From: Lachnospiraceae bacterium
GTDB taxonomy: Bacteria; Bacillota; Clostridia; Lachnospirales; Lachnospiraceae
Length of the DNA: 64,000 bases
Assembly (NCBI GenBank): GCA_017550165.1
Contig: JAFZQH010000017.1
Span: forward strand, 24,158-88,157
Reading direction: 5' to 3'
Shown here: piece after piece, positions 33,731 through 41,973 of the stretch
How the letters are laid out: each line of letters opens with the position of its first letter
How positions within the stretch are numbered: the first letter of the stretch is position 1
Position numbers and translations under genes: made by a program
Notes under the pieces: model-generated
What the model was told of the DNA's origin: nothing
The model's database searches: none
What the model saw: only the letters and a program-made list of their open reading frames with translations

Positions 33731-35002
33731 ATGGAACTCTGTAAACACTCTTCTTTTAAACACATCGTTATATGTCTTACCCTCTTTGGCTTGTTATGTT
33801 CTGTGCCGGGGTGCGGCAGTGAGCGGAAGATATCAAGCCTTAATACGTCTGCGGCATCAAGTGTCCCGAATCCCATTCCGCCGGCGGCGGGAAGCCGGGC
33901 AGAAGGGTCGGGGGGCGGCACTTCATCCGTTAAGGCCCTCTATCTGGGGGTGGCCAACTACGGCGGACCGGAGGCCTCCAAGGCCAATATGGGCAACTTC
34001 CGCTTTCGTTTCAGGATAAATGACAAAGAGTATTCCTATTACATGGATAACAGCGATGATTACAGGCTCCAGAATACTCTTAAGGAAGGGTATATGTATA
34101 ACATAACCGTGACCGAGGGTACCATTACGGCGGCAGAGCTTGTGAACACCGGAGAATATGCGGATTACAAGCCTGTGGTATCAGGAGAGCCCGGGGTAAG
34201 GACCGTGACCAATCTTATTAAAACGGCCTTAAGCCCTGTGGGGACGACTCTTTACGTCTATGGGGGTGGCTGGAACTGGCAGGACACCGGCAGCGGTAAT
34301 GAGGCCCGGACCATTGGCGTCTCTCCGAGCTGGATCAGGTTTTTTAAAGAGCGAAATGAAGACTACACCTATCGGGATGATGAGCACCCGTCAAGGAGTT
34401 ATTACCCTACGGGAGGCTTTAACGAATACTACTATGCAGGCCTGGATTGCTCAGGCTACTTGGGATGGGTTTTATATAATACGTTCGAAAAGGAAGATAT
34501 GAAAGATGGCTACGTCACCGCCGCTGATGATCTTGCCAAGTCATTGGCAGACCGCGGCCTTGGGACCATCACAAAAACCCTCTCTCCTGCGGGAGCATCT
34601 TATTGTTTTAAGACATTGCCCGGAGACATAGTAAGCATCGAAGGCCACGCTTGGCTTTCCCTTGGGACATGCAGTGACGGCAGCACCGTAATACTTCACG
34701 CCACTCCTTCTCCAAGCAGAAGCGATGGAAAGGGTGGTGGGGTGCAGATCGGAGCCATCGGCAACTCCAAGGACTGTGAAGCATACACCCTTGCAAGAAA
34801 CTATATGGCGCGTTTCTATCCGGACTGGTACAGCCGGTATAATATATACACCTGCAACCCGGTGATCTATTTTGATCTTGCAGCCGGGAACCTGGGCTGC
34901 TTTTCCTGGGATACCGGTAACGCTCAGGGACTTTCAGACCCTGACAATATCAGATCCCTAAACCCCTCAGCGATTTTAAACGGGATTTTCGGCAAAAAAT
35001 AA
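33731..35002 (+). CDS. Secreted lipoprotein with NlpC/P60-like peptidase domain
   Basis: A 423-residue protein. A lipoprotein signal with lipobox VPGC near residue 27 is followed by a Ser/Gly linker, a small beta domain (about residues 60-140) and an NlpC/P60-like domain. The catalytic-type Cys is in GLDCSGYLGW and the His in IEGHAWLSLG. Such enzymes cleave peptidoglycan stem peptides on the cell surface. The domain has a long insert between strand and Cys, unlike short NlpC proteins. ATG 33731 is five bases after the PIN-like gene with a poor RBS, so coupling is likely. The substrate is unproven. Confidence 0.78.
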   Translation: MELCKHSSFKHIVICLTLFGLLCSVPGCGSERKISSLNTSAASSVPNPIPPAAGSRAEGSGGGTSSVKALYLGVANYGGPEASKANMGNFRFRFRINDKEYSYYMDNSDDYRLQNTLKEGYMYNITVTEGTITAAELVNTGEYADYKPVVSGEPGVRTVTNLIKTALSPVGTTLYVYGGGWNWQDTGSGNEARTIGVSPSWIRFFKERNEDYTYRDDEHPSRSYYPTGGFNEYYYAGLDCSGYLGWVLYNTFEKEDMKDGYVTAADDLAKSLADRGLGTITKTLSPAGASYCFKTLPGDIVSIEGHAWLSLGTCSDGSTVILHATPSPSRSDGKGGGVQIGAIGNSKDCEAYTLARNYMARFYPDWYSRYNIYTCNPVIYFDLAAGNLGCFSWDTGNAQGLSDPDNIRSLNPSAILNGIFGKK

Positions 35003-35040
35003 GGCATTCCGAGAAGTTCACAAAATTTTCACAATTTTTA

Positions 35041-35067
35041 TTAGCACTCACTATTGACGAGTGCTAA
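35041..35067 (+). promoter_or_regulatory. CIRCE operator (HrcA binding site) of hsp20
   Basis: TTAGCACTC (35041-35049), nine-base spacer, GAGTGCTAA (35059-35067): a perfect CIRCE inverted repeat, the known site of the heat-shock repressor HrcA. It overlaps the -35 element of the hsp20 promoter. Confidence 0.96.
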
Positions 35068-35082
35068 TAATCGTGGTATAAC
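35054..35082 (+). promoter_or_regulatory. hsp20 promoter overlapping CIRCE
   Basis: -35 TTGACG (35054-35059) lies within the CIRCE spacer/right arm; 17-base spacer; -10 TATAAC (35077-35082). A leader of about 107 bases follows, with a strong RBS-like AAGGAGGAG at 35091-35099 that precedes no convincing ORF. Confidence 0.8.
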
Positions 35083-35195
35083 ATAATCGTAAGGAGGAGT
35101 TGAAGGGGATAAGGTATCCGGATTCACTGCTTACGGAAAACATAATAACGATCACAACGGTTTATTTACCGCATATTTTTAAGGAGGAATGACTT

Positions 35196-35639
35196 ATGTT
35201 AATGCCCAGTATTTTTGGAGAGAACTTGTTTGATGACTTTTTTGAAGATTTCGCAAGACCGGCTAAGAGAGTTGCAAGATATACCACTCCGGCTAACGCA
35301 GTTATGAAGACTGATATCAAGGAACATGAGGATGGATTTGAACTTTCCATCGATCTTCCGGGATACAAGAAAGAAGATGTTCAGGCTGAATTAAAGGACG
35401 GATATCTCACCATCACAGCTACGCGCAAGTCGGAGGAGGATGACTCCGATAAGAAGACCGGATACATCCGCCGCGAGAGATATTTCGGTACCAGCAGCAG
35501 AAGCTTCTATGTAGGAGAAGCTCTTGAGGAAGAGGATATCAAGGCTAAATTCTCCGATGGTGTACTCCATGTAATGGTTCCGAAGAAAGAGGCTAAGCCT
35601 CAGGTAGAGGAGAAGAAGTATATCGCCATTGAAGGCTGA
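35196..35639 (+). CDS. Small heat-shock protein, Hsp20/alpha-crystallin family
   Basis: A 147-residue protein. The N-terminal arm MLMPSIFGENLFDDFFEDFA is followed by an alpha-crystallin domain (about residues 38-135) with DIKEHEDGFELSIDLPGYKK, the YFGTSSRSFYVG loop and the family-typical AKFSDGVLHVMVPKKE. The end motif KYIAIEG supplies the I-x-I anchor. It is an ATP-independent holdase that keeps unfolding proteins soluble. AAGGAGGAA lies before ATG 35196. A perfect CIRCE element upstream indicates HrcA repression, and a strong terminator follows. Confidence 0.96.
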   Translation: MLMPSIFGENLFDDFFEDFARPAKRVARYTTPANAVMKTDIKEHEDGFELSIDLPGYKKEDVQAELKDGYLTITATRKSEEDDSDKKTGYIRRERYFGTSSRSFYVGEALEEEDIKAKFSDGVLHVMVPKKEAKPQVEEKKYIAIEG

Positions 35640-35677
35640 TATTTACTCCCGTTGATCCATAGACCCCCCTTATACAT

Positions 35678-35707
35678 ACCCCCCGGATTCTCCGGGGGGT
35701 TTTTCTT
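35678..35707 (+). terminator. Intrinsic terminator after hsp20
   Basis: ACCCCCCGGA (35678-35687) pairs with TCCGGGGGGT (35691-35700) around TTC, followed by TTTTCTT. The T-tract merges with the next promoter's -35 element. Confidence 0.93.
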
Positions 35708-35734
35708 GCTTTTAACCCTTTATTTTATTACAAT
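35706..35734 (+). promoter_or_regulatory. Promoter of the PPP-type phosphatase gene
   Basis: -35 TTGCTT (35706-35711), 17-base spacer, -10 TACAAT (35729-35734). It starts within the T-tract of the hsp20 terminator and leads to ATG 35759. Confidence 0.6.
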
Positions 35735-35758
35735 GAAAATGAAGAGGCAGGTATTCTT

Positions 35759-36721
35759 ATGGCTACATATGTTATGGGTGAGATCCATGGATGTTACAGG
35801 GATTTTGCCGCTATGATGAAGAGAATAGAGTTTTCTGCTGCAGATCGGATGTTTCTGGTGGGGGATTACATTGACCGTGGCCCCAACAGCTTTGAAATGC
35901 TTAAATGGCTGGAGAAATGCCCGAAGAACATCCGTCCCGTCAAGGGCAACCACGACGTGGATTTCGCCGAGTATGTCAAGATCATGAAGCTGGTGGATGC
36001 ACGGCTGGATCTGGACACCGATCCCGATTCCAATGAAGATACCATTGCCCTCTATGATACCGTTAATACCATGCTGACTGAGGCCGAAGACCTGCAGAAG
36101 GAAGGCAGGATAAAGAGGGCGGAATGGGATGCCCGTTATTCCAAATTCTTAAGCCTGCCCGAGAAGGTAAGAGCGGCATTTTCCATTGAAGAATTTGATG
36201 AGTCTGAGTACGAGCCTGATGAAGAGCATGCGGATGTCGTAAAATATACTGCTAACATTGAGGTCTTCGACAAGTTCGGCACCATATCGGATTTTCTCAA
36301 CCTGCATGACGGTAACCTGACCACTTTAAAGAAGTGGGCAACAATGCTTGGCAGCTATCCCTATTACTACAGGTTTAATTTCATGGATAAGGAAGTAGCC
36401 ATTGTTCATGCCGGATATACTCCCGTCCCCGGCAGCATTCCCGTTAAGTTTAAAGATGTGGAGGATTTTTATCTCCATGCCCGTGAGGAAGCCATCAGGT
36501 TCGGCGGTATCAGGAACGGAATGGTCATTGCCGGGCATACACCCACTATTGCCAGGAAGATGTACTGTTTCACCGGAGGACGTGTGTACAGGCATGCGGA
36601 CGAATCTAAGAACTGCGTGTTTTATAACGTGGATTGCGGCTGTGCCTATCGCGAGGTCAGTCCCTTCGGGAAAATGTGCTGCTTAAAGCTCGACGACGAG
36701 ACCATCTATTATCTTGATTGA
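35759..36721 (+). CDS. Metallophosphatase of the PPP (Ser/Thr phosphatase/ApaH-like) family
   Basis: A 320-residue protein with the PPP motif series MGEIHGCYRDF, FLVGDYIDRGPNSFEML, VKGNHD, IVHAGYTP and IAGHTPT, which together make a two-metal active site. The first motif reads GEIHG rather than GDIHG, so the first metal ligand would be Glu or is altered. An insertion of about 120 residues between GNHD and VHAG is acidic and helical. Substrate (phosphoprotein, dinucleotide or other) is not predictable. The RBS is GAGGCAGG before ATG 35759. The following PucR-type gene starts 13 bases after the stop. Confidence 0.85.
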   Translation: MATYVMGEIHGCYRDFAAMMKRIEFSAADRMFLVGDYIDRGPNSFEMLKWLEKCPKNIRPVKGNHDVDFAEYVKIMKLVDARLDLDTDPDSNEDTIALYDTVNTMLTEAEDLQKEGRIKRAEWDARYSKFLSLPEKVRAAFSIEEFDESEYEPDEEHADVVKYTANIEVFDKFGTISDFLNLHDGNLTTLKKWATMLGSYPYYYRFNFMDKEVAIVHAGYTPVPGSIPVKFKDVEDFYLHAREEAIRFGGIRNGMVIAGHTPTIARKMYCFTGGRVYRHADESKNCVFYNVDCGCAYREVSPFGKMCCLKLDDETIYYLD

Positions 36722-36734
36722 TGAGGATATCCCC

Positions 36735-38279
36735 TTGAAGAACACTTCCATAGACGTTAGATTATTTATCAATATGCAAATGATCGTCGATGATCTTGAA
36801 GACGATTTCCATGTTTCCTATTTTCAAAAGAAAGACAATCCCGAAGCCCTGGTCACATCAGAGATCTATTACGGTCAGAAGGAGCTTAGACGGGATACTC
36901 TGTATGTGGCGGCATCAGACGTCTTCGAGAAATATCCCATCAAGGACAGGAAGATCTGCCGTGTATCCGTAGGCCCCACTGACACAGCCTCCGGTATGGA
37001 GAACTGTCCTCTTATAGTGGTAAGGGGCAAGGCTAACTGGCAGGAGATATATAACCGCATCCAGAAGTCCTTTAACAGATATACCCTGTGGCACCACAGG
37101 CTTATGAATATCGTGGAGGGCGGCGGCGGATTGTATGAGCTCTGCGTGGCGGGCATAGATTTTTTCAAGAATCCCCTTTATATCCATGATGAGAACTTCA
37201 ATATCCTTGCCATGCCCATGTGGGTTGTGGGAATGAGCGAGATCGTCATAGATGAGAACAGCGGAAATGTGTCCGTTTCATTAAAGACATTAAAGAAACT
37301 TAAGACCGACAAGGAGTATCAGAAGACCATGTCGGTCAAGCGTGCTGCCCTTTGGAATCCCAAGCGCAACGCCCACCGCGTTCTCTATGTGAACATTTGG
37401 AGCCAGGATGATAAGTACTGCGGGCGCCTTCTGATCCAGGAACTCAACAGTCCCTTTAAGCCCGGGGACTTTCGGATGGCTGAGCATTTCGGAAAGATAC
37501 TTTCCCTCGCTTTCGAACGCAATCTCTTTAAGACCAGCAGTGTCACCACCTTCGAAGAAGTCTTAAGGAGCATGTATATGGGAGAACCCTGTGAGGAGTC
37601 CTACCTTACCAACCGTATGAAGATGGTGGATTGGGAGCGTGACCACAGGTTTGTATGTATTGCCACCACTACGTTATTTGATAAGGGAAGCGTCATCTCC
37701 CTGAAGAAGGTTTGCTCAACCATAAGCATGCTTCTGAAGAAGAGTTTTTCCTTTACGGTGGATGATAAGATCTACAGCATATGCAACATGACCCTGGCGG
37801 GGATAGATCTTAAGGAGTGCAGGAAGGAGCTTACCGGGCTTTCCGAAAGTCTGGATACGGTCTCCGGAGTCAGTATGGAATTCCGGGATATCAGGCGCTT
37901 CCCGGATTACTGCCGTCAGGCTGTAAGGGCTCTTAAACTTAAAGACGAGGAACATGATCCGGTGATCCTGTTCTCGGAGAATGTTCTTTCTTATATCATT
38001 ACTCATTTTCAGGATGAATTCAGTGTGGATATGGTGGCATCGGAAGCTGTTAACACTCTGATGGAGTTCGACCGGGATAACGATACTGAATACCTTGACA
38101 CCCTGAGGCGATACCTGGAGAACGGAATGCAACAGACACTGACTGCAAACGAACTCTTTATTCACAGGAGCACCCTTATTTACCGAATTAAAAAGATCGA
38201 AGAAATGACAGGGATAGACCTGTCGGACCCTGAGACGAGACTGTACGTACAGATATCAATAAGGCTTATGCAGGGTTAA
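36735..38279 (+). CDS. PucR-family transcriptional regulator
   Basis: A 514-residue protein. The C-terminal 60 residues form the PucR-type HTH_30 domain (TLTANELFIHRSTLIYRIKK, then IEEMTGIDLSDPETRLYVQI). The long N-terminal part contains GAF/PAS-like and GGDEF-like helical regions of the CdaR/PucR architecture, with no clear ligand motif. TTG 36735 (giving MKNTSIDVRLF) is preferred because GAGGA lies seven bases upstream; a TTG at 36714 would overlap the phosphatase gene. It probably forms an operon with the phosphatase. The 3' end overlaps the convergent TraX-like gene by 24 bases. Targets are unknown. Confidence 0.8.
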   Translation: MKNTSIDVRLFINMQMIVDDLEDDFHVSYFQKKDNPEALVTSEIYYGQKELRRDTLYVAASDVFEKYPIKDRKICRVSVGPTDTASGMENCPLIVVRGKANWQEIYNRIQKSFNRYTLWHHRLMNIVEGGGGLYELCVAGIDFFKNPLYIHDENFNILAMPMWVVGMSEIVIDENSGNVSVSLKTLKKLKTDKEYQKTMSVKRAALWNPKRNAHRVLYVNIWSQDDKYCGRLLIQELNSPFKPGDFRMAEHFGKILSLAFERNLFKTSSVTTFEEVLRSMYMGEPCEESYLTNRMKMVDWERDHRFVCIATTTLFDKGSVISLKKVCSTISMLLKKSFSFTVDDKIYSICNMTLAGIDLKECRKELTGLSESLDTVSGVSMEFRDIRRFPDYCRQAVRALKLKDEEHDPVILFSENVLSYIITHFQDEFSVDMVASEAVNTLMEFDRDNDTEYLDTLRRYLENGMQQTLTANELFIHRSTLIYRIKKIEEMTGIDLSDPETRLYVQISIRLMQG

Positions 38280-39023
38280 GTGGTATATCACGCCCAGAAT
38301 AAAAAGATGGGCGGGATAGAACCATTTGTATATAAGTTGGAAAGCCGAGGTGTGAAGCCCCCTTTTCCCATTGTATGCGGCAAGAATGAAGGGAGAGAGG
38401 AATTGAACACCTAAAAACCACCTCATATAAGGCGTTAGCCGTGTAAAGAAGACCACCGGACTGCAGAAATCGTTGTAAGCCCAAAAGTATAGCGGAATAT
38501 ATACGATCATTATCACCATAAGTTCTATGACACGTCTTACGTAGGGCTTTCTCTCATAATAATTCAGATATGTGTAGAAAAGATATACCAGCATTACTCC
38601 CATAAACTTATAGTTGGACTTTGCTATGTAGCTCATCATAGCTGTAAGAAGGATGGCAAATGCGGCCGTTATGGGCTTTGTCTTCCATTTTTCTATGGCC
38701 AGAAGACCGAAAAATGCCAAAAGAAGGGTGATCATGGCACTTTGAGAAGACATAAGGTTTGTAATGGTAAATGTATCACACTCCAATAGATCATAGCAGA
38801 TCTCCGAAATGACGGTGCAGATAACAAGGAATGAGAGATGCCTGCCTATCTTATCATCATTGGTCCTGTAGTGCCTGAATCCTTCAGCAAAAAGAAAGGC
38901 ATAGATAATAAAGGCAAAACGCCCGATGCACCTGAAGGGCAGGAAATCATTCATAAACGACCCGCCCATATGATCTATGAGCATGGTTATCATTGCAGTG
39001 ATCTGCAGGGTAAAAGTAGTCAT
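38256..39023 (-). CDS. TraX-family membrane protein
   Basis: A 255-residue protein with about seven to eight membrane helices. The start TLQITAMITMLIDHMGGSF and the RCIGRFAFIIYAFLFAEGFRH segment are the family signature. TraX acetylates pilin in F-plasmid conjugation, but stand-alone chromosomal copies are common in Firmicutes and probably acylate other substrates. GGAG lies 9 bases before the ATG (complement of 39023). A possible promoter TTAAAA-N17-TATTAT lies upstream. No conjugation genes are nearby, so the pilin role should not be transferred. Confidence 0.85.
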   Translation of the reverse strand: MTTFTLQITAMITMLIDHMGGSFMNDFLPFRCIGRFAFIIYAFLFAEGFRHYRTNDDKIGRHLSFLVICTVISEICYDLLECDTFTITNLMSSQSAMITLLLAFFGLLAIEKWKTKPITAAFAILLTAMMSYIAKSNYKFMGVMLVYLFYTYLNYYERKPYVRRVIELMVIMIVYIPLYFWAYNDFCSPVVFFTRLTPYMRWFLGVQFLSPFILAAYNGKRGLHTSAFQLIYKWFYPAHLFILGVIYHLTLHKPY

Positions 39024-39172
39024 TGTAATACTCCGTGGATTTATCGATCCATATCATAATACCACAAGTGGGGATTATTTTTAATCATTATCTCCTGTAA
39101 TTATCCATGGAAAAAAATACTTTCATATGGTAGGATAGTACCAAGAGAATTATTAGAAAAGGAGCACAGGAT

Positions 39173-40450
39173 ATGCTGGCATCTACCTTAAAACAACAAT
39201 TCGAGGCTAAACAACATGACAGGCGCCTTGCGGAACTATATGTGTCGCCGGTGATCATTGATTTTCAGCGGACCAGGTATGTTAATGCTCTGAATGAGTT
39301 TATCAGGCTCTGGGGAGACCGGTCAGTGGAGATCATCAGTGCTCCGGCACGGACCGAGATCTGCGGTAACCATACGGATCATCAGAACGGAATGGTCCTT
39401 TCAGCCTCTGTAAATATCGATATCATTGCCGTTGCTGCGGCCACGGATGATAACATTGCCCATGTTGAGAGCGCCGGATTCGGCAGGATTGAAGTAGATC
39501 TTTCCGATACTTCCCCTGTTAAGGGAGAAGAGGGGACTGCCGCAAGCCTTGTCCGTGGTGTGGCCGGATGCCTGGCTGTCAGGGATTTTAACATAGGTGG
39601 TTTTAATGCTTACGTGACAAGCCAGATACCTGAAGGAGCAGGGCTTGCCTCATCTGCCGCATTTGAAGTGCTCATGGGCAATATCTTTGCCGTATTATAT
39701 AATAACAACAGGATCAAACCCATGACCATTGCCATAGCAGGCAAAGAGGCAGAGAACAAGTATTTCGGTAAACCCTGCGGGATCACGGATCAGATGACAT
39801 CCTCCGTGGGTGGACTGGTCAAGATCGATTTCAGAGATCCCACTACTCCCGATATCTCTACGGTTTTCGTTGATTTCGATGAATTCGGATACAGTATCTG
39901 CATGGTGGATACCAAAGGCTCCAACGCAGAGTTTTCTGATGATTATACCGCCATTCTCTCGGAGATGAAGAAGGTTGCCAAATACTTCGGCAAGGAGGTT
40001 CTCCGTGAAGTAGATGAGCAGGAATTCTATGATAATATCCCGGCTATACGCCGGTTTGCCGGTGACCGGGCGGTTCTTCGGACCATCCACTGGTTTGATG
40101 AAGAACGAAGAGTACTGGGAGAGGTTGAGGCCCTCGAAGATGACAACTTCACGGCGTTTGACACACTTGTTCGCGGTTCGGGACATTCATCCTACCGTTT
40201 CCTCCAGAATGCGTACAGTAACAAGGACGCAGCTGCTCAGGGAGTATGTATCGGCATAGCGCTGACGGAGAAGATCCTGGGTAAGACTGCCGGATGCCGT
40301 ATACACGGCGCCGGTTTTGCAGGGACTATACAGGTCTTTGTCCAGAATGAGAAAGTAGCCCATTACAAAGAAGAGATCGAGAAGATATTCGGAGAAGGGG
40401 CATGCCACGTGCTGAAGGTAAGAAGCGTTGGCGGCACCAAGGTTTTGTAG
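39173..40450 (+). CDS. galK: Galactokinase
   Basis: A 425-residue GHMP kinase. The galactokinase signature ICGNHTDHQNG lies near residue 65, the ATP-binding GHMP motif PEGAGLASSAAFEV near residue 150, and the C-terminal motif GCRIHGAGFAGTIQVFV is present. It phosphorylates galactose to galactose-1-phosphate in the Leloir pathway. The signature reads ARTEICGNHTDH instead of the common GRVNLIGEHTDY, so specificity for another sugar is possible. AAAAGGAGC precedes ATG 39173. galT and galE are not adjacent. A weak promoter candidate TGGAAA-N17-TAGGAT precedes it. Confidence 0.9.
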   Translation: MLASTLKQQFEAKQHDRRLAELYVSPVIIDFQRTRYVNALNEFIRLWGDRSVEIISAPARTEICGNHTDHQNGMVLSASVNIDIIAVAAATDDNIAHVESAGFGRIEVDLSDTSPVKGEEGTAASLVRGVAGCLAVRDFNIGGFNAYVTSQIPEGAGLASSAAFEVLMGNIFAVLYNNNRIKPMTIAIAGKEAENKYFGKPCGITDQMTSSVGGLVKIDFRDPTTPDISTVFVDFDEFGYSICMVDTKGSNAEFSDDYTAILSEMKKVAKYFGKEVLREVDEQEFYDNIPAIRRFAGDRAVLRTIHWFDEERRVLGEVEALEDDNFTAFDTLVRGSGHSSYRFLQNAYSNKDAAAQGVCIGIALTEKILGKTAGCRIHGAGFAGTIQVFVQNEKVAHYKEEIEKIFGEGACHVLKVRSVGGTKVL

Positions 40451-40461
40451 GACGCTGCTGA

Positions 40462-40490
40462 TTGATTATCAGGGGAATATGTGATAAAAT
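40462..40490 (+). promoter_or_regulatory. Promoter of the diguanylate cyclase gene
   Basis: -35 TTGATT (40462-40467), 17-base spacer, extended -10 TGATAAAAT with TAAAAT at 40485-40490, 51 bases before the start codon. Confidence 0.65.
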
Positions 40491-40540
40491 ATGCAACGGT
40501 TCCCACCTTATATAAAATAGGGATAAAAGAGGTTTTTTAA

Positions 40541-41902
40541 ATGTTCGAGAAGCTCAGGGAGAAAGGAATTTCCCTACGGGCAGCCCATGCTGTTATGATC
40601 GTTATCGCCGTAACAGTAACGGTTGTCCTTATGATAGAGACTTACAGGTCTTCTGTGGCGTTCAGGGACTTATCCGGTGCCACTGATGAATATATTGCAC
40701 TGCAAAAGGCTGCCAACGAATTGATGGAGGCATCGGATTTTCTGACGCAGGAGGTTCAGAGTTTTACCGTTACGTATGAGAAGGAGCATATGGACAGCTA
40801 CTTTGTTGAAGCTGAATCCAACAGGAGAAGGGAAAAATCCCTGGATACCATGCTGAATACCCTGGGAGAATCAGAAGCCTATAACAAGCTTCGCTCAGCC
40901 ATGGACGAGTCCCTGAAACTTATGGAGACCGAGTATTATTCCATGGCTTTGGTGTGTACAGCCAAGGGATACGATGATATCCCGGACATTGTTAAAAATG
41001 TACGGTTGTCGGCTGATGATACAAAGCTTTCTCCCACAGAGAAGATCTCCAGGGCACAGTTTCTTGTCCATGACACGGCCTATCATGCTTCCAAGGAAGT
41101 CATCCGTTATAACATGGACGGTTGTATCAGGGAATTGGAGCGACTTACGAGGCAGGTTCAGGATGCTTCCGGTTCGAAGATGAACCTCGAACTTTTCAGG
41201 ATGCGGATCCTCATCGTCATTTTGAGCTTATCCACCATCATTTTTCTTATCGTTACCACTTTTATCGGTATCAATCCCATTCTTAAGGGTGTTGAGAAGA
41301 TCAAGGAAGACAGTGAGATCCCCGTTACTGGCTCCTATGAGTTCAGATATCTTGCCAGGACATATAATGATATGTACACGGCCTTTAAGAAGAATATCGC
41401 CAATTTAAATTACCATGTATCTCATGATAAGCTGACGGGTGTATATAACCGCATGGGCTATGACATCTTAAGTTCCAACCTGGACTTTTCCACCACCACC
41501 GTGGTCATGATAGATGTAGACCATTTTAAGGAGATAAATGATAAATATGGTCACGGAGTCGGAGATAAAGTGCTTCAGAAGCTGGCGGCGGTATTAAAGA
41601 GTACCTTCCGGTCGGATGATTATATATGCCGTATCGGTGGGGATGAGTTTGTTGTGTTTATGATGTATACCGCTGAGGATTACAAGAATGTGGTCGTCGA
41701 TAAGATAAAAAGGATCAATGAGACACTGGAGGCAGGAAAGAATGATCTGCCGCCGGTATCCATCAGCGCAGGGGTCGTATACGGCAAGGAAGAAGTGGAT
41801 TCGTCCCTCATCATGAAGCATGTGGACGAAGCCCTGTATGCCATGAAGGAGCAGGGACGTAAGGGCTGCTACTTCTATGTGGAAGATAAGAAAAGGGCAT
41901 GA
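40541..41902 (+). CDS. Membrane diguanylate cyclase (GGDEF)
   Basis: A 453-residue protein. Membrane helices at about residues 15-36 and 222-246 flank an extracytoplasmic helical sensor domain of about 180 residues. A GGDEF domain follows with the intact active site RIGGDEFVVFM near residue 365, and an RxxD inhibitory site (RSDD) five residues before it. It makes c-di-GMP from two GTP, with product feedback. The PilZ receptor in the motility operon and two HD-GYP-type proteins are potential partners. RBS is a weak AGAGG. A terminator-like hairpin follows. The sensed signal is unknown. Confidence 0.93.
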   Translation: MFEKLREKGISLRAAHAVMIVIAVTVTVVLMIETYRSSVAFRDLSGATDEYIALQKAANELMEASDFLTQEVQSFTVTYEKEHMDSYFVEAESNRRREKSLDTMLNTLGESEAYNKLRSAMDESLKLMETEYYSMALVCTAKGYDDIPDIVKNVRLSADDTKLSPTEKISRAQFLVHDTAYHASKEVIRYNMDGCIRELERLTRQVQDASGSKMNLELFRMRILIVILSLSTIIFLIVTTFIGINPILKGVEKIKEDSEIPVTGSYEFRYLARTYNDMYTAFKKNIANLNYHVSHDKLTGVYNRMGYDILSSNLDFSTTTVVMIDVDHFKEINDKYGHGVGDKVLQKLAAVLKSTFRSDDYICRIGGDEFVVFMMYTAEDYKNVVVDKIKRINETLEAGKNDLPPVSISAGVVYGKEEVDSSLIMKHVDEALYAMKEQGRKGCYFYVEDKKRA

Positions 41903-41926
41903 TATTTAATACATTTTGAAAGTCAG

Positions 41927-41959
41927 AGGAGACAAGGCCTGTTCCTGTGTCTCCTTTTT
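41927..41959 (+). terminator. Terminator-like hairpin abutting the moxR RBS
   Basis: AGGAGACA (41927-41934) pairs with TGTCTCCT (41948-41955) around a 13-base loop and is followed by TTTTT. The moxR RBS starts right after it. No promoter was recognised between hairpin and start, so it may terminate the cyclase transcript partially or act as an attenuator for moxR. Confidence 0.75.
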
Positions 41960-41973
41960 GAGAGGAAGAGAGA

